Below, in pieces: positions 1 through 12,900 of a stretch of 64,000 nucleotides of DNA (position 1 is its first letter; each line of letters begins with the position of its first letter). The translations under genes were made by a program, and so were the position numbers. Location: assembly GCA_034440615.1 (NCBI GenBank), contig JAOTOM010005131.1, positions 31,001 to 95,000 of the forward strand. The letters run 5' to 3'. Under the pieces are notes generated by a model. It had not been told where the DNA came from, did not search any database, and was given only the letters and a program-made list of their open reading frames with translations. Source of the stretch: Ashinkailepas kermadecensis. Lineage: Eukaryota > Arthropoda > Thecostraca > Neolepadidae.

Positions 1-1311
1 ACTTCCGAGTTCGACAGAAACAGATGCTGCGAGGTTGTTGCTACTTGTCGTCATGGCGACTCGGGAAGCTCATCACGCTAGACACCTGGTTACCGGTGTA
101 ATCAATACAAAGTACCATTCGACCTTCAGTCGACCAGCAGCAAAGTGCCCATGGGGAACCAGCATAAGCAGTGAATCCAACCCATACAGCCATCCAGCCG
201 TGTGCTCGGCGACACTAAAACACGTTTTTTTCTGGGAAATTTCCCACCCGAAGACCATTATTTCGATGGTGACCGATGGCGGATGCGATTATCCAACCAC
301 TCTCGACAAAGTTGGGACTTGCTGACCATAAGCCGACGCCACACTATAGTGTAGAGCTACGCTACTATACCGACAGCTCTGTCGGCAACGTCACCAATGC
401 GGGGCTCCCATGTTTTAATGCATGCCATTGAATCCGAGGTTTTAGGAAATGTTTCAGTTCAGTCATAATGTTTGTTGTGGGTGTGGTGCTCTACAAATGC
501 ACTTCGGTCCATGGGTGCCGATTTGTGTAATATTGAAATAGCCCTGTCCCCCCAATATCGGTTTTCCACTCCGCCCCAAATGATTTAATTTTTAACATGG
601 AATTGCATTGGATGGCCCCTTAACCAATTTCGACCCGCAAATTGGACCCCATATTGGGCCCCAACAACCTTAAGAAATATACACCCCTGCTTCCGTCCTA
701 TGCTTGTTGGAGTTTCGAAACTAGCTACTTCTACAATGTTCATGCATTTTCGGAATTCGCTATTTCAATAATGTTCACATATTTGGGGAAAGGATACAGA
801 TACGAGGTTGAACAGTACTACATTGAGCATAGGTAGGTGTAGACACGTGCACAAAAACGCCTCCCAAACGATAAAAGCTTGTCCGCTCCAATAACTTAGA
901 GGCCACCATAGTTGTTCTTTTAGGAGGGGAAGAGCTTGGCGCTTGTCTAGGGTAATCCCGTCCACTTGACATCACTGCGCTAATACCTGTTGCTGCATCT
1001 TAACCATTGTGTTTAGTTCCGGTTACTTCGCCGCCGCCGACCGCCGACAAGTACGTCGTCGTCGACGAAATGCGCAGTCGATATATTTGCAGGAACATGG
1101 GCGTGAACGGGTGGCCTGTGAAAAAAGAGCTCGATGCACCCGAGCGAGCTTCAGTCTGTATCATCCTGTGTACACTCACGGCGGATCAGCACACACTTGA
1201 TGACGATCACCCAAACATTGCTGTCGACACCAAACCGCAGCACTACGAGGCGGCAAGGCATTCATCAGACGAAGGGTAGTGACTTGCGAGGCAAACAGGC
1301 GCTGCCGTACA
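1..1311. other. Non-coding stretch, no gene recognised
   Basis: I see no domain, splice-bounded exon or RNA gene here. It is either an intron of the transporter gene that starts at 1637 or its upstream flank. The open frames are short and have no recognisable content. Confidence 0.5.
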
Positions 1312-1587
1312 TGGACGACGGACGATGGACGATGGACGATGGACGATGGACGATGGACGATGGACGATGGACGATGGACGACGGACGACGGACGACGGAC
1401 GACGGACGACGGACGACGGACGATGGACGATGGACGATGGACGATGGACGATGGACGATGGACGATGGACGATGGACGATGGACGATGGACGATGGACGA
1501 TGGACGATGGACGATGGACGATGGACGATGGACGATGGACGATGGACGATGGACGATGGACGATGGACGATGGACGATGGACGATGG
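1312..1587. repeat. 7-bp minisatellite (GGACGAT)n
   Basis: About 40 tandem copies of GGACGAT, with a block of GGACGAC variants near 1380-1420. Because 7 is not a multiple of 3, all frames stay open and give long false ORFs repeating seven residues. The array ends about 49 bases before the exon at 1637, so it sits next to, or inside, that exon's 3' splice-site region. Confidence 0.95.
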
Positions 1588-1636
1588 CGAGGCTGGGCTG
1601 CAGGAGGACTGATCGAGGCCGCACACTGTCCGCCAG

Positions 1637-1765
1637 ATCGTGGCCGTCATCATGTGCAACACCGGCGTGGCGCTGCTGGCCTACATGGACGGCGTGGCAA
1701 GGACGCCCACGCTCGGCGGTGTGGTGATGGCCGCCTCCGGCTCGGCCGGATCCGCCGTCTACAAG
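1637..1765 (+). CDS. SLC35F3/F4-type transporter, internal exon 1 of 4 seen
   Basis: This 129-base exon (43 codons, phase 0 at both ends) follows CCAG and ends AAG|GTGAGC. It encodes two hydrophobic stretches around a loop: IVAVIMCNTGVALLAYMDG, then a small-residue-rich helix ending SAVYK. This is the pattern of SLC35F3/F4 proteins, ten-helix members of the drug/metabolite transporter superfamily; SLC35F3 has been linked to thiamine transport. The next three exons continue the same protein in matching phase. The substrate here is unknown. The 3' end of this exon is the template for the minisatellite that follows. F3 and F4 cannot be told apart from these fragments. Confidence 0.75.
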
Positions 1766-2222
1766 GTGAGCGTGCAGCGTCTGTTTGGGATACTCGGCCG
1801 GATAAGCCGTGTATAAAGTGGGAGTGCGGCATCTGTTGGGGTGGCCGGCCGGATTAGTCGTCTACAAGGTGGGCTTGCGGCGTATATTGGGAGTATTCGG
1901 CCTGGTCCGCCGTCCGCAAGGTGGGCTTGCAGCGTCCGTTGGGAGTCATCGGCCCGGTCCGCCATCTAAAAGGTGGGTATGTGGTTCTGTTGGGGATACT
2001 TCATGAATGGGGATACTTATACTTTATACTATAATACTTCATGGGGATATTTATACTTCATACTTCAGTGCCGTATCAGTCGTGTATACGGTGGGCGTGC
2101 GGCATCTGTTGAGAGTAACCTCCCGGATCAACCGTCCACAGGGTGGGCTTGCAGCGTCTGGTGGAGATACTCGGCCGGATTAGCCAACTACAATATGGGA
2201 GTGCAGCATCTGTTGGGAGTGC
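1741..2222. repeat. About 52-bp tandem repeat copied from an exon/intron boundary
   Basis: The last 25 bases of the exon and the first 27 or so of the intron recur at 52, 50, 53 and 52 base spacing: GGCCGGAT or a close form occurs at 1744, 1796, 1846, 1899 and 1951. More degenerate copies follow around 2068-2220. Several copies keep the splice donor context, for example CTACAAG|GTGGGC at 1869, CAAG|GTGGGC at 1921 and AAAAG|GTGGGT at 1973. Confidence 0.85.
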
Positions 2223-2749
2223 CCAACCTTGTTACATCTGACTTTTTGCATGGGTGGAGACTGGAGTATGACAGTCATTGCAGCTGCAACAACGGCTTGT
2301 ATGATAGCAATACTAACTTTTCTCTAATTTTGAATGGTCTTAGCGTGCCTGACAGCACAAACATGCACTAAATTTGAACCATGGAGCATGAATTGTTACG
2401 CAAACCCTGCTGGCGATCCTCCACTCCTGGCCCCGTGACATTATTTTGTTTTTTTTCGTGTCATTTAGTAACCATTTGGCTTCATTCGATATGGTTGCTA
2501 TATGGTTCTACCATACGATCGGCATCGTACCACTTGAGCCACCAGTTTTTTGCATGCTCTTACTGTCTTTCAGTCTGACCGACTTGATCGCGTTTCAAAA
2601 TTGCACTGCGTCTGAACAGACACCGTCGGCTCTGAAAATTGTCAGCTAAATGTGACCAGATGCCTTGTATGTACATACCACCCGAGACAACGAGGTGCAC
2701 GCACAAGACCACTAATTTTTACAGCGAGCCCTCTCACCGGTCTCCACAG

Positions 2750-2939
2750 GTGTTCTTCAAGAAGTCCATGGGCGACTGCGGCCTGGGACCGGTCAGTCTG
2801 TTCCTCAGTCTGATCTCGGCCATCAGCACACTGCTGCTGTGGCCCGTGTTCGTCGTGCTGACGCTGGCCGGGGTAGAGGTGGTCACGTGGACCGAGCTGC
2901 CCTGGCTGGAGCTCTGCGGCGCCGCCGGCCTCACGCTCA
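2750..2939 (+). CDS. SLC35F3/F4-type transporter, exon 2 of 4 seen
   Basis: 190 bases after TCTCCACAG and before the strong donor GTGAGT (2940). It starts in phase 0 and ends with one base of the next codon. The translation opens VFFKKSMGD and holds two membrane segments, SLFLSLISAISTLLLWPVF and a following VVLTLAGVE segment, then WTELPWLELCGAAGLTLS. The W-x-x-x-PW-x-x-LCG signature before the next helix is typical of SLC35F3/F4. It joins in frame to the exon at 5711. The intron between them is almost filled by an 18-bp minisatellite. Confidence 0.8.
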
Positions 2940-3492
2940 GTGAGTGCCCTTGGTGGGGTGGAACGACCGGCGGTCCGGTGGAGGCGCCGCTGGTTGCTTG
3001 GGTCCGTAGTGGTGGTGTGGTTTGGTGTTGGATTGCTGTCAGGTGCGATATTGGATGTAGTTGATTGGGTGTATGTGATGTTATCGTGCGTGTGCGAACG
3101 AATGTTTCGGTTGGTGCTTGAATAGGAGTTGAGAGGGAGGAGGGGGGGGTTGGCTCGGTGACTAATTGAGCAGGTGTCTGGCTGCTTTTCGGCGCGTTGG
3201 GTATTCAGGTTGGGCGATCCCCGGATGTTCGGGTCGGACAGACCCGGATTTTCGTGCAGGGTGACCGTTTCGTGCAGAATCTCGCATCATCGGCCCAGGT
3301 TCTGATCGGGAGATGACCGTAGGTGAAGCATTTCACGTGGGCCAGCATCAAACGGCGGTGCGTCAATGCTACTTGGCCGTTCACTCTGTGACCTTGTCTC
3401 GTGTCGCGCTGTCGACACTGAGCCGCCGCCTGGCCTGTACCACATTGACGAGCCGGTACCCTCCAGCGGCCTCACCAACATCGCGCCCCGCC

Positions 3493-5430
3493 TCACAGTC
3501 ACACCCGCCCCACAGTCACTTCCGCCCCACAATCACACCCGCCCCACTGTCACACCCAGCCTCACAGTCACACCCCGCCCCACAGTCACACCCAGCCCCA
3601 CAGTCACACCTCGCCCCACAGTCAAACCCCGCCCCACAGTCAAACCCCCTCACCCCACACACAGTCACACCCCGCCCCACAGTCACATCCCGCCCCACAG
3701 TCACACCCCTCCCCACAGTCACACCCCGCCCCACAGTCACACCCCGCCCCATAGTCATACCCCCCACAGTCACACCCCGCCCCACAGTCACATCCCGCCC
3801 CACATTCACACCCCGCCCCAGTCACACCCCGCCCCACAGTCACACCCCGCCCCATAGTCATACCCCCCACAGTCACACCCGCCCCACAGTCACACCACGC
3901 CCCACAGTTACATCCCGCCCCACAGTCAAACCCCACCCCACAGTCACACCCGCCGCACAGTCATACCCCCCACAGTCATACCCCCGCCCACAGTCACACC
4001 CTGCCTCCGCACCCCCGCCCCACTGTCACCCCCGCCCCACAGTCACCCCGCCCCACGTCACCCCCGCCCCCAGTCCCCCGCCCCCAGTCACCCCCACAGT
4101 CCCCCCCACAGTCCCCCGCCCGACAGTTCCCTCGCCCCACAGTCACACCCCGGCCCATAGTCATACCCCCACAGTCACACCCCGCCCCCAGTCACACCCG
4201 CCCCACAGTCACACCCCGCCCCACAGTCACACCCCGCCCCACAGTCACACCCCGGCCCATAGTCATACCCCCCACAGTCACCCGCCCCCGTCACACCCCG
4301 GCCCTAGTCCCCCCACAGTACACCCCGCCCCACAGTCACACCCCGCCCCACTGTCACACCCGCCCCACAGTCACACCCCGCCCCACAGTCACACCCCGGC
4401 CCATAGTCATACCCCCACAGTCATACCCCGCCCCACAGTCACACCCCGCCCCACAGTCACACCCCGCCCCACAGTCACACCCCGGCCCAATCCCACAGTC
4501 ACACCCCCCACAGTCACACCCCGCCCACAGTCACACCCGCCCCACAGTACCCCCCGTCCCCCGCCCCCGCCCCCGTCCCCGGCCCTGTTCCCCCACAGTC
4601 ACACCCCGCCCCACAGTCACACCCCCGCCCCACAGTCACACCCCGCCCCACAGTCACACCCCCGCCCCACAGTTACACCCGCCTCACAGTCATACCCCCT
4701 TCCCACAGTCATACCCCGCCCCACAGTCACACCCCCACAGTCATACCCCGGCCCACAGTCACACTCCGCCTCACAGTCACACCCCGCCTCACAGTCACAC
4801 CCCGCCCCACGTCACATCCCGCCCCACAGTCACACCCGCCCCACAGTCACACCCCGCCCCACAGTCACACCCACCCCACAGTCACACCCACCACACAGTC
4901 ACACCCACCACACAGTCACACCCACCACACAGTCACACCCCGCCCCACAGTTACACCCGCCTCACAGCCATACCCCCCCTTCCCACAGTCATACCCCCGC
5001 CCCACAGTCACACCCCGCCCCACAGTTACACCCCCGCCCCACAGTCACACCCGGCCCACAGTCACACCCAGCCCCATAGTCACACCCCGCCTCCTAGTCA
5101 TACCCCCTCCCCACAGTCATACCCCGCCACACAGTCACACCCCGCCACACATTCAAGCCCGCTTCACAGTCATACCCTCCTCCACACAGTCATACCCCGC
5201 CCTACAGTCACACCCCGCCCCACAGTCACACCCCGCCCCACAGTTACACCCCACCCCACAGTCACACCCGCCTCACAGTCATACCCCCTCCCCACAGTCA
5301 TACCCCGTCCCACAGTCACACCCCGCCCCACAGTCACACCCCCACCCCACAGTTACACCCCGCCCCACAGTCACACCCCGCCCCACAGTTACACCCCGCC
5401 CCACAGTCACACCCGCCTCACAGTCCCATC
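3493..5430. repeat. 18-bp minisatellite (GTCACACCCCGCCCCACA)n
   Basis: About 100 imperfect copies of an 18-base, C-rich unit fill most of the intron between exons 2750-2939 and 5711-5800. Variants drop or add a few bases, especially at 4000-4330 and 4540-4600. Long proline/histidine/threonine ORFs in this stretch come from the repeat and are not genes. Confidence 0.95.
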
Positions 5431-5471
5431 TGCCGGCGACGACATGCAGTGCATTGCAGATTATATCGACA

Positions 5472-5588
5472 GAGAACGTTAGAGATATTCATGGTACTTT
5501 CTGCAGATGCTTCACCAAGTAGTTTCGAATGAGAACGTTAGATATATCTATGGTACTTTCTGCAGATGCTTCACCAAGTAGTTACGAT
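5472..5588. repeat. 59-bp tandem duplication
   Basis: Two adjacent copies start GAGAACGTTAGA at 5472 and 5531 and run through the shared words ATGGTACTTTCTGCAGATGC and TTCACCAAGTAGTT. They differ at a few positions. They lie in the intron just upstream of the exon at 5711. Confidence 0.9.
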
Positions 5589-5710
5589 GAAGCGCGCATA
5601 GAAATAGTGTGCGTAGCGGAAGTTTACAAAGCGCGATGAGTTCAGGCCCCTGGTGAACTGTAAAGACGACCAAACATCGGACGCTAAGGTAAACTACACG
5701 TTCGTTTCAG

Positions 5711-5800
5711 TTTGCAATTTGCTCAGCAACTTCGGAGGCCTGCTGACGTACGAAGTGTTCGTGACGCTCGGGTTAATCCTGGCCGTACCGCTGTGTACAG
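5711..5800 (+). CDS. SLC35F3/F4-type transporter, exon 3 of 4 seen
   Basis: 90 bases after TTCGTTTCAG and before GTAACG. It enters with two bases that complete the codon begun at 2939 and leaves one base over. The peptide CNLLSNFGGLLTYEVFVTLG and then LILAVPLCT matches the eighth/ninth-helix region of SLC35F3/F4, where family members have an N-F-G ... TYP-like ... LG-x-x-L-x-x-P pattern. The matching phase with both neighbours supports the exon call. Confidence 0.8.
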
Positions 5801-6397
5801 GTAACGTACTGCTGAACCAGTCGCCGCCGATAATGCAGCGTGGTATATACCAATGTGCCAAACTACTGTATTATCCGATATTATCCGATCTATGCTGTGT
5901 ACAGCTGATATGTTGCTGTAGCTTGCAGCGATGCGCGTGGGTACTGCACTGCTTCACTGCGCTGAAGTAGCGCAATGAGTGTCACACTGCCAGGGATGCG
6001 TCGTATGTCTGTAGTACTCACAGAAAACGCCTGTGGCTTCATGGTCTTCAGTCAATGACATCTGCACGCTTGGGCACGCCGGTAGGACCGGACAAGGACG
6101 AGGTTAGTACATGCCCCTCACGCTTCTATCAACCATCGCTTTCCACCAACCCCCACCATTAGTCCTTTCGAGGGGCGCAGGGGGGGGGGTCCCGCATTGC
6201 ATATGTCTGCACTACTCGGGGCTGACCAACACGCTGCAGCTGCTTTTCTGCATGTTTAAGTGACGATAAATGTAGCCGAGGTACCTCATACCAAATACAA
6301 TTACCTTAAGTCAAAGCCGCGCATATTTAACTTCCATAAGTTGGACAGCTGCAAAATAGTGGCGCAATCACTGCAGCACACCGTTCTTTGTCCACAG

Positions 6398-6527
6398 CCG
6401 TTGACGTCAAGTGGTATAACGCGGTGTTCGAGGATATGCGCCTGGCTGGCATCATCCTGATCGTGTGTGGCTTCTTCCTGGTGCTGTTCCCCAGCGACTG
6501 GTCCGGCTACCTCGGCATTCTCATTCG
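6398..6527 (+). CDS. SLC35F3/F4-type transporter, exon 4 of 4 seen
   Basis: 130 bases after TTTGTCCACAG and before GTAGGT. It starts with two bases that complete the previous codon and ends with two bases of the next. The translation reads AVDVKWYNAVFEDMRLAGII and then LIVCGFFLVLFPSDWSGYLG. It holds the last membrane helix and the P-x-x-W end that closes SLC35F3/F4 membrane domains. A further 3' exon must exist to supply the C-terminal tail; a phase-compatible but unproven candidate is at 35118. A partial copy of the exon's GTGCTGTTCCCCAG(C/A)GACTGG region recurs just downstream at about 6569-6598. Confidence 0.8.
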
Positions 6528-7361
6528 GTAGGTCAGCCCGCGACGTGTCAGGTCAGATTTGGCCCCCTGGTGCTGTTCCCCAGAGACTGGTTAGGCTACC
6601 TCAGCACTTTCGTGATGTGTCAGGTTATGTTAGTACCTAACAAAGATCTAAACACGAATTATGAACAGCAGTGGGGCATGCATATCGGCGATATGTGAGA
6701 AGGGCTTTGCCATAGTTGGAAATAAATGAAAATAACCCAAGACATTAGCAACATGTTGAGTTTTAGCTGATTATGTCCTCGTATGGTATCGAAATTGTTT
6801 CAAGCACTGATGACGTATCACACTTATGCACTTCCCTAAACTCCAGTGTGGCATCGCTTATGATCGTCCTGTGGTTCAGTGTTTCGGTTGTTCAGCGTTC
6901 CACCGGCTCGCGCTGCTCCATTATTAACCAATGCAGAGCACATTGGCGAGAGCCTGAATTGAGGGAGAAACTGAATTGAACTGAATGTTAGGTTTGTTTT
7001 CTGATGAGTGGTGTTTATGGTACGATTTCAGTAGGTCTGGAGAACACGTTGCAACGTCAGGCATGCAAAAAGACGCTCATTTCATACATCTATGCTGAAA
7101 GTGCCGTGACCAATGTTTTCCCGGCTCGGTACTGTATGCGGCCAGTTGTCATTGGATACTGGCTGATCATTCCATTTGACGGCTGTTGAACAACATCATG
7201 ACCGCCATGTTTTCTCCATTCGTCGTGCGTTATAGCCAAGTACGACAGGCAGTCTCATAATGGGTATCCCATGACATTGCAAACCCCACTTGGTGCGGAA
7301 AAAATGAAGCAAACACCCCAAAAGAAGCCTTATACGACTGCGCACGTGGTGTGCTGACGTG

Positions 7362-7616
7362 TACACAGGATGGTGCGGGTGGGACACACAAACACCTGAT
7401 GCCTTATGCCTCGTTATGCCGTCAGGTGGGGTAAGCGTCACCACGGTACACAGGATGGTGCGGGTAGGACACACCAACACCTGATGCCTTATGCCTCGTT
7501 ATGCCGTCAGGTGGGGTAAGCGTCACCACGGTACACAGGATGGTGCGGGTGGGACACACCAACACCTGATGCCCTATGCCTCGTTATGCCGTCAGGTGGG
7601 GTAAGCGTCACCACGG
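7362..7616. repeat. 85-bp tandem repeat, three copies
   Basis: Copies begin GTACACAGGATGGTGCGGGT at 7362, 7446 and 7531 (spacing 84 and 85). Each ends GGTGGGGTAAGCGTCACCAC. Differences between copies are few, so the array is either young or homogenised. Confidence 0.93.
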
Positions 7617-7765
7617 CAGCTCCTATCCAGCGGCGCCGGAGCCCGTCGATTACCGCACCGGCATCATCTCCAGATCAAGACTCCGGTCATCTTCCGGCCA
7701 CGTTCGCTAGGAGCACTGTGTCTCGTCTCCGGTCCGTCGTTCGGACCACGTCCAGATGATCTCGT

Positions 7766-8034
7766 CCGGCCACGTCAGGCCTCGTCCAGTGACGCCCGGC
7801 CTCGTCTAGCGACGTCCGGCCTCGTGCAGTGACGCCCGGCCTCGTCTAGCGACGTCCGGCCTCGTCTAGCGACGTCCGGCCTCGTCTAGCGACGTCCGGC
7901 CTCGTGCAGTGATGCCCGGCATCGTCTAGCGACGCCCGGCCTCGTCTAGCGACGCCCGGCCTCGTCTAGAGATGCCCGGCCTCGTCTAGCGCCGCTCGGC
8001 CTCGTCTAGCGGCGCCCGGCCTCGTGCAATTATA
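7766..8034. repeat. 20-bp minisatellite (GGCCTCGTCTAGCGACGTCC)n
   Basis: About 13 copies of a 20-base unit with GTCTAG/GTGCAG and GACG/GCCG variants. The array is GC-rich against its neighbours. Confidence 0.9.
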
Positions 8035-10100
8035 GCCAGTGGGTCTACATGTCACTACGTTCAGCAATAACCTTCGTGTCGCGAGTGAAACTATGGAGGA
8101 AGCGGAAACTATGCTCTGACAGATCCTCAAACGTCACAGGGACATTAACTCAGGCGCACCAGCCGCTGGATATTCGCCAGAACTGTCCACCAGGTTATTT
8201 GCTACTCCCATTACTTTCAGTGCTACCCACAACGGTGGAACAGCCTCATACCGTGGCCAACTGGCACGGCGAATTCGCGGTCACGAATGGTTGCTCGGCG
8301 CGACACGACGGGCGACGCCTCCTCGCCGCCATCAAAGCGTGAAGGTCGCGTCTGGCCGAATCGGGTCGGGTCGGGTCAGGTCGCTCATATGAACTTCTAT
8401 TCGTGTACACGGGAGTGAGATGTCTCGGGCTTTGCCTCGCTTGTACTTATGTCCGTCTATCCCTGCGAGAGAAAATGAATTGTAGAATTGTATTTATAGA
8501 AAATGACTCAGCAGTTGGGTGCCAGGTCTTCATCAGGAGTGACGATGATATCCAGGACAGATGTCTTGGACCAACACATGGATGTCAAAGACCATCCCCT
8601 GATGACGGCCTACCTCCGAAATGTTGAGTCATCTAGACCGATGCGATGCTTTGCGATATTGTCATTAACTATTATTCGTTTGGGATATGGGTTATTTTTA
8701 TCCATTCAATAAGCGCTGCACTGTGACAGGAAGCCAGGAAGACCGCCTAGCATCCGCAATGTTTGATTCTTGCTAGACCCACTTTCTCATCTTCCTAGCG
8801 AAGTGGGAGTGGCTTTCAGCCAGTGCATTGCCCAGTGGTTGGCTGATAGTTGTCAGCTACCTGAGGCAAGGGCGGATGCAGACAAAAAATGCTCATGGGG
8901 ACTACAGTTTTCTTCGAGGGGCGCATGACAAAAAAATCATGAGCGGGGGGGCTGGGGGAGAGGGGCACTCAAGCCTCTGAAGGGACGCTTTCCCCGGCAT
9001 GAACGGCGCCACATTTACACAGGGAAGGGGCACATGCGGCTCCACTGTGTACGCCGCTGACCTGAGAGTGATCAGTGAGAGGCCTAGCGCATCGACTTCA
9101 CGGGCAACGTTGGAGGCACAACTGCTAAATGTACCCGAAATCGACTGTCTGACCTTCCTTTATCGGGAAATTTCGTTCATAAAAGAAGGAAGCTCCGGCC
9201 TCAATCTCCATTGGATCTACAAGTTAGAAGACTTAATCTTTTTTGGGAAGACTGCAATATTTCAATGTGGTTGTAGCTTGCACATAACCAGATCATTAAA
9301 GGCTTGTAATATGGAATTCATAGAGGTGTTAACATTTTGGTGCACCGGCTCGTTGACTAAGTGCATTCTGGCAATGTTTCCACGTCGGACGTATGATACG
9401 AGCTGAATAAATGTGATCATGCTTGCAGAAATGGTGTACAGCATCTGAAGAACAATACCTGTCTGCCAAGGGCAAAATGAATTTCGACAAAATTGTTGTT
9501 CCAAACCATGTTATGTTTACTTCGTAGGCTGGGTGAAATTTGCACATTGCTACTAGCACATTGATGATAATTCGTTATCAGCATTAAAAAAAAACACTTT
9601 GATTCATTTAGAGAGTGCAGTGAACCTTGCCCAAAATGATGAAAGAGACAAATAGGCACCTCATTGAACAAAGAAGGCAAGCAACTGGTAATCGTCACTT
9701 GGGTACTTATTTTTTTTGCATCGGCCCAAACTTCTTGTTAAGAAACGGCCTATTAGTAATACTAGGTTATAATTGAATGTCAGAACTTGTTTCAGTTTGC
9801 ATACATATTTAGGAAGGAACACTTGCTTGACTTCTTCTCATGCACAACGGTTTTCATTAGTTCCTGTCTTCCTGTCATATTGTGGCAGTTAATACTGCCG
9901 TAAAATCAGCGCTTTCTACCCAAGAGTTTCAAAGATGGAAAACATAGAAATCATACAAAAAGCACAATATGTCATGCTATGCTGTTGCCATCGTTGTTGA
10001 TGGCACTATTGTTTAGCGTCGTCCGGCAATGTCGTCCAGCACGTAGGTAGACAACTCTGACATTGTTCGGTGCATCCTCGCGTGTAGGTACGAAACAGGT

Positions 10101-10245
10101 ATGGAACTTTGCGAAGATAGCTGGGAGGGTTTGGATAAATTCGAACTCGAGTAGTTCAAACACACGCTCATAGACCTAACGGGGGGGGTTGTTGTTGTTA
10201 AGGGAGGGGAGGTTCGAATCCCTCCAAGCATGTGCAAAGTTCCAT
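10101..10245. repeat. Imperfect inverted repeat with a tRNA B-box-like word
   Basis: ATGGAACTTTGC (10101-10112) is the exact reverse complement of GCAAAGTTCCAT (10234-10245). Inside it, GGAGGG...TTCGAAC near 10129-10148 pairs loosely with GTTCGAATCCCTCC at about 10211-10225. GGTTCGAATCCC also fits an RNA polymerase III B box, but no complete tRNA fold is present. Confidence 0.5.
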
Positions 10246-10673
10246 CCTTGAAGTGTGTACCAGAAGTACTTACTTGATACCATCGAGGGTCGTGTACCGA
10301 CTCGGGTCGTGTCGTCCTTTGTCACTCGACACTGTCCCACTGTGGGCCCATCTGGCGTAGCTGAGGCGGAGTGCATGCTCACCATCGCTAGCTTTGACCC
10401 ACAATGCCGTCTTTCCATAACTTTGTCAATTTGCCTCGCGAGTACGCCACGTCAGGTAGGCCTCAGTCGCTTCTCCCCGGAACGTGGTGGTGGTGGTGAG
10501 CTGCTGTTGCTATGACCATGTGTACTGGTGAAATCAGACGTGACGCAGACATTTGTCGGCAATTCGCTAATTTAACCCAATGCGGATTTTACTGGACAAG
10601 GTGACAGTGATTTATTATTATATGGTTATTATTGCATTATTTACATGCAATAATAATACAATTATTGTATATG

Positions 10674-10676
<3 letters not shown>

Positions 10677-10719
<43 letters not shown>
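10677..10719. repeat. (AT)n microsatellite
   Basis: About 43 bases of alternating AT. Confidence 0.97.
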
Positions 10720-10725
<6 letters not shown>

Positions 10726-11031
10726 TGTCTACATGGTTATTATTGCAGCATGCAGTCTCTTCAAATAGTGTTTGAATATTGTGTATTCTTATTCTCATCA
10801 CCTTGATCGTGCAATTAAAAGTCTGTTCTGCATGCATACCCGAGTCGTTTGTTTACATTATGGCCGAAAGCAGCCACGACTTTCCAATTTCAGCTCAGTT
10901 GGTTCTTGACTGCGTCGATACGTATGACTAGGTCATGTCCTGACCAATTTCGATATTCATCACATACTCAACTTACTTAAATTTACAAATCATTGCTTTC
11001 TCGACACCATTAAGCACAATAAATACAAAAT

Positions 11032-11352
<321 letters not shown>

Positions 11353-12437
11353 CGACTAGGTTGATTTTGCCGTGGCAGATGCTTTGAATCGAAAACCATC
11401 ACTTGTCACGGTCGTAAAGCGCAGCATTGGAGTATCTGATGCTATTCATACTGGGGAATTTATGCTACCTATTGCAACGCGTGCAGTGTGGCGATCATCT
11501 AACCGGTGGTTAAAGAAACATGTGGCAACTAAAGTGTTGCAGAGGGCTGAAATTGCATTTCTTTGTGCCTCAATATCTTCATACCTTGTGAAAATATTAA
11601 GTTATGCAAGGGAGGCAGAGCTTTTGAATTGCATGGCTGTTGCTCACTTGGCCAAGCCTACATAATATTTTTTCAACTCATGGAAATCCCACTTAATCAC
11701 GTTGCATGTTTGCTTTCACTTGACTTGCGGCAAAATTTACGCCGGCCCCTTGAGTGGAAGCTTTTCGGCTTCACCACACAGCGCCGGAAGTGTTTTCTCT
11801 TTTTATCAGGTATTTCGTCCGCATTTCGCTTCATCTTGCGAAAATCCCGCGTGTATTCGTGCGTACGCAACATGGTCGATTGTCTGTGTTCCGATAATGA
11901 CGACTGGTCAAGAATACGTAAAGCGTAGCAACCCCTTCTGCTGTTCAATAGTGAGGCTGGTATTCGCACGATACATGAGTCAGCTGATTATATGTTCTGC
12001 CCATGCACTATTTCATGATACAATTTTGATGCTAGCCAGTTAGCGAAGTTAGCACATACCAGAACTGAATCAAGTTAGGGTCACAGTATTCAAATTATAA
12101 TATTTCGCAGTATTAAAAATGAGAACTCGACCAAACATTTTTTTCCGAAGGAGACGTCAGCAGGTGAATGAATACTAAGTGACCAACGCAATAATCCACA
12201 AGTTTTACAGAGTTTATTTTTTCTGGTCGTTGGTCAACAGTTCCAGCGATGTGTAGTTGGACGGTTATTTGCTGGGGTATTGATGGTTGTCACAACGTAT
12301 GGGCGTCGCCACCGGTTGGGTACGTGGGTCTGGACCGCACCTGTGTTACTTTTTGGTGGCGCCCAACCCCACCTGGAAACAGGGACCTTTTAGCACAGCT
12401 TGATTCTAAATATGTACCACTTTTCACCTTTTGTATC

Positions 12438-12550
12438 TGTTACGTCTCTTATTGGTTGGAGCTCAAAATGATTCTAACTCATAGACGGTTGGGACGGTCC
12501 AAACGCTGCAGCTTCCCTGGTTGGACTATTTATTCGTGGGCGGCCGAACC
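12438..12550 (-). repeat. 3' LTR of the old gypsy-type element
   Basis: It matches 25955-26066 with six substitutions over 112 bases, counted by eye. On the - strand it ends ...TAACA, so the LTR keeps a CA end. Confidence 0.8.
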
Positions 12551-12900
12551 CACATTATCTTGGGCTGCCATATTCGGCGGGAATATGGCAGCGAGTCAGA
12601 AAGTCTCCATAACCACGCAACACCCCCCCCCAAGACCCACAATCACTGGACACATCTGCGTCTGATAACAAGTCGTCAAACATCGCCGAAAGCGCAATAT
12701 CGCACAGGTACGATAGCACTGATACAGACACTGACGGGCACCACCAGGACTGGCTACACATTGTGGTACGTAGTCCCGCCCCAGGTCACTACCATGCGAC
12801 TCGGCCTTCGGCGACGGCGTGTCCCGCGTCTTGGCACTCGGTCATCACTGGTCACCTCACCGTCGATCTTGTCCAAGCCGCCATCCGCTGCCTGATGTCG

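Noticed and set aside
1134..1857. Overlapping ORFs on both strands repeating seven residues
   Set aside because: They come from the 7-bp array; only the short splice-bounded part 1637-1765 is coding.
3313..5079. 588-residue + strand ORF rich in Pro, His and Thr
   Set aside because: It is the translation of an 18-bp minisatellite within an intron; the frame stays open because the unit lacks stops, and there is no domain.
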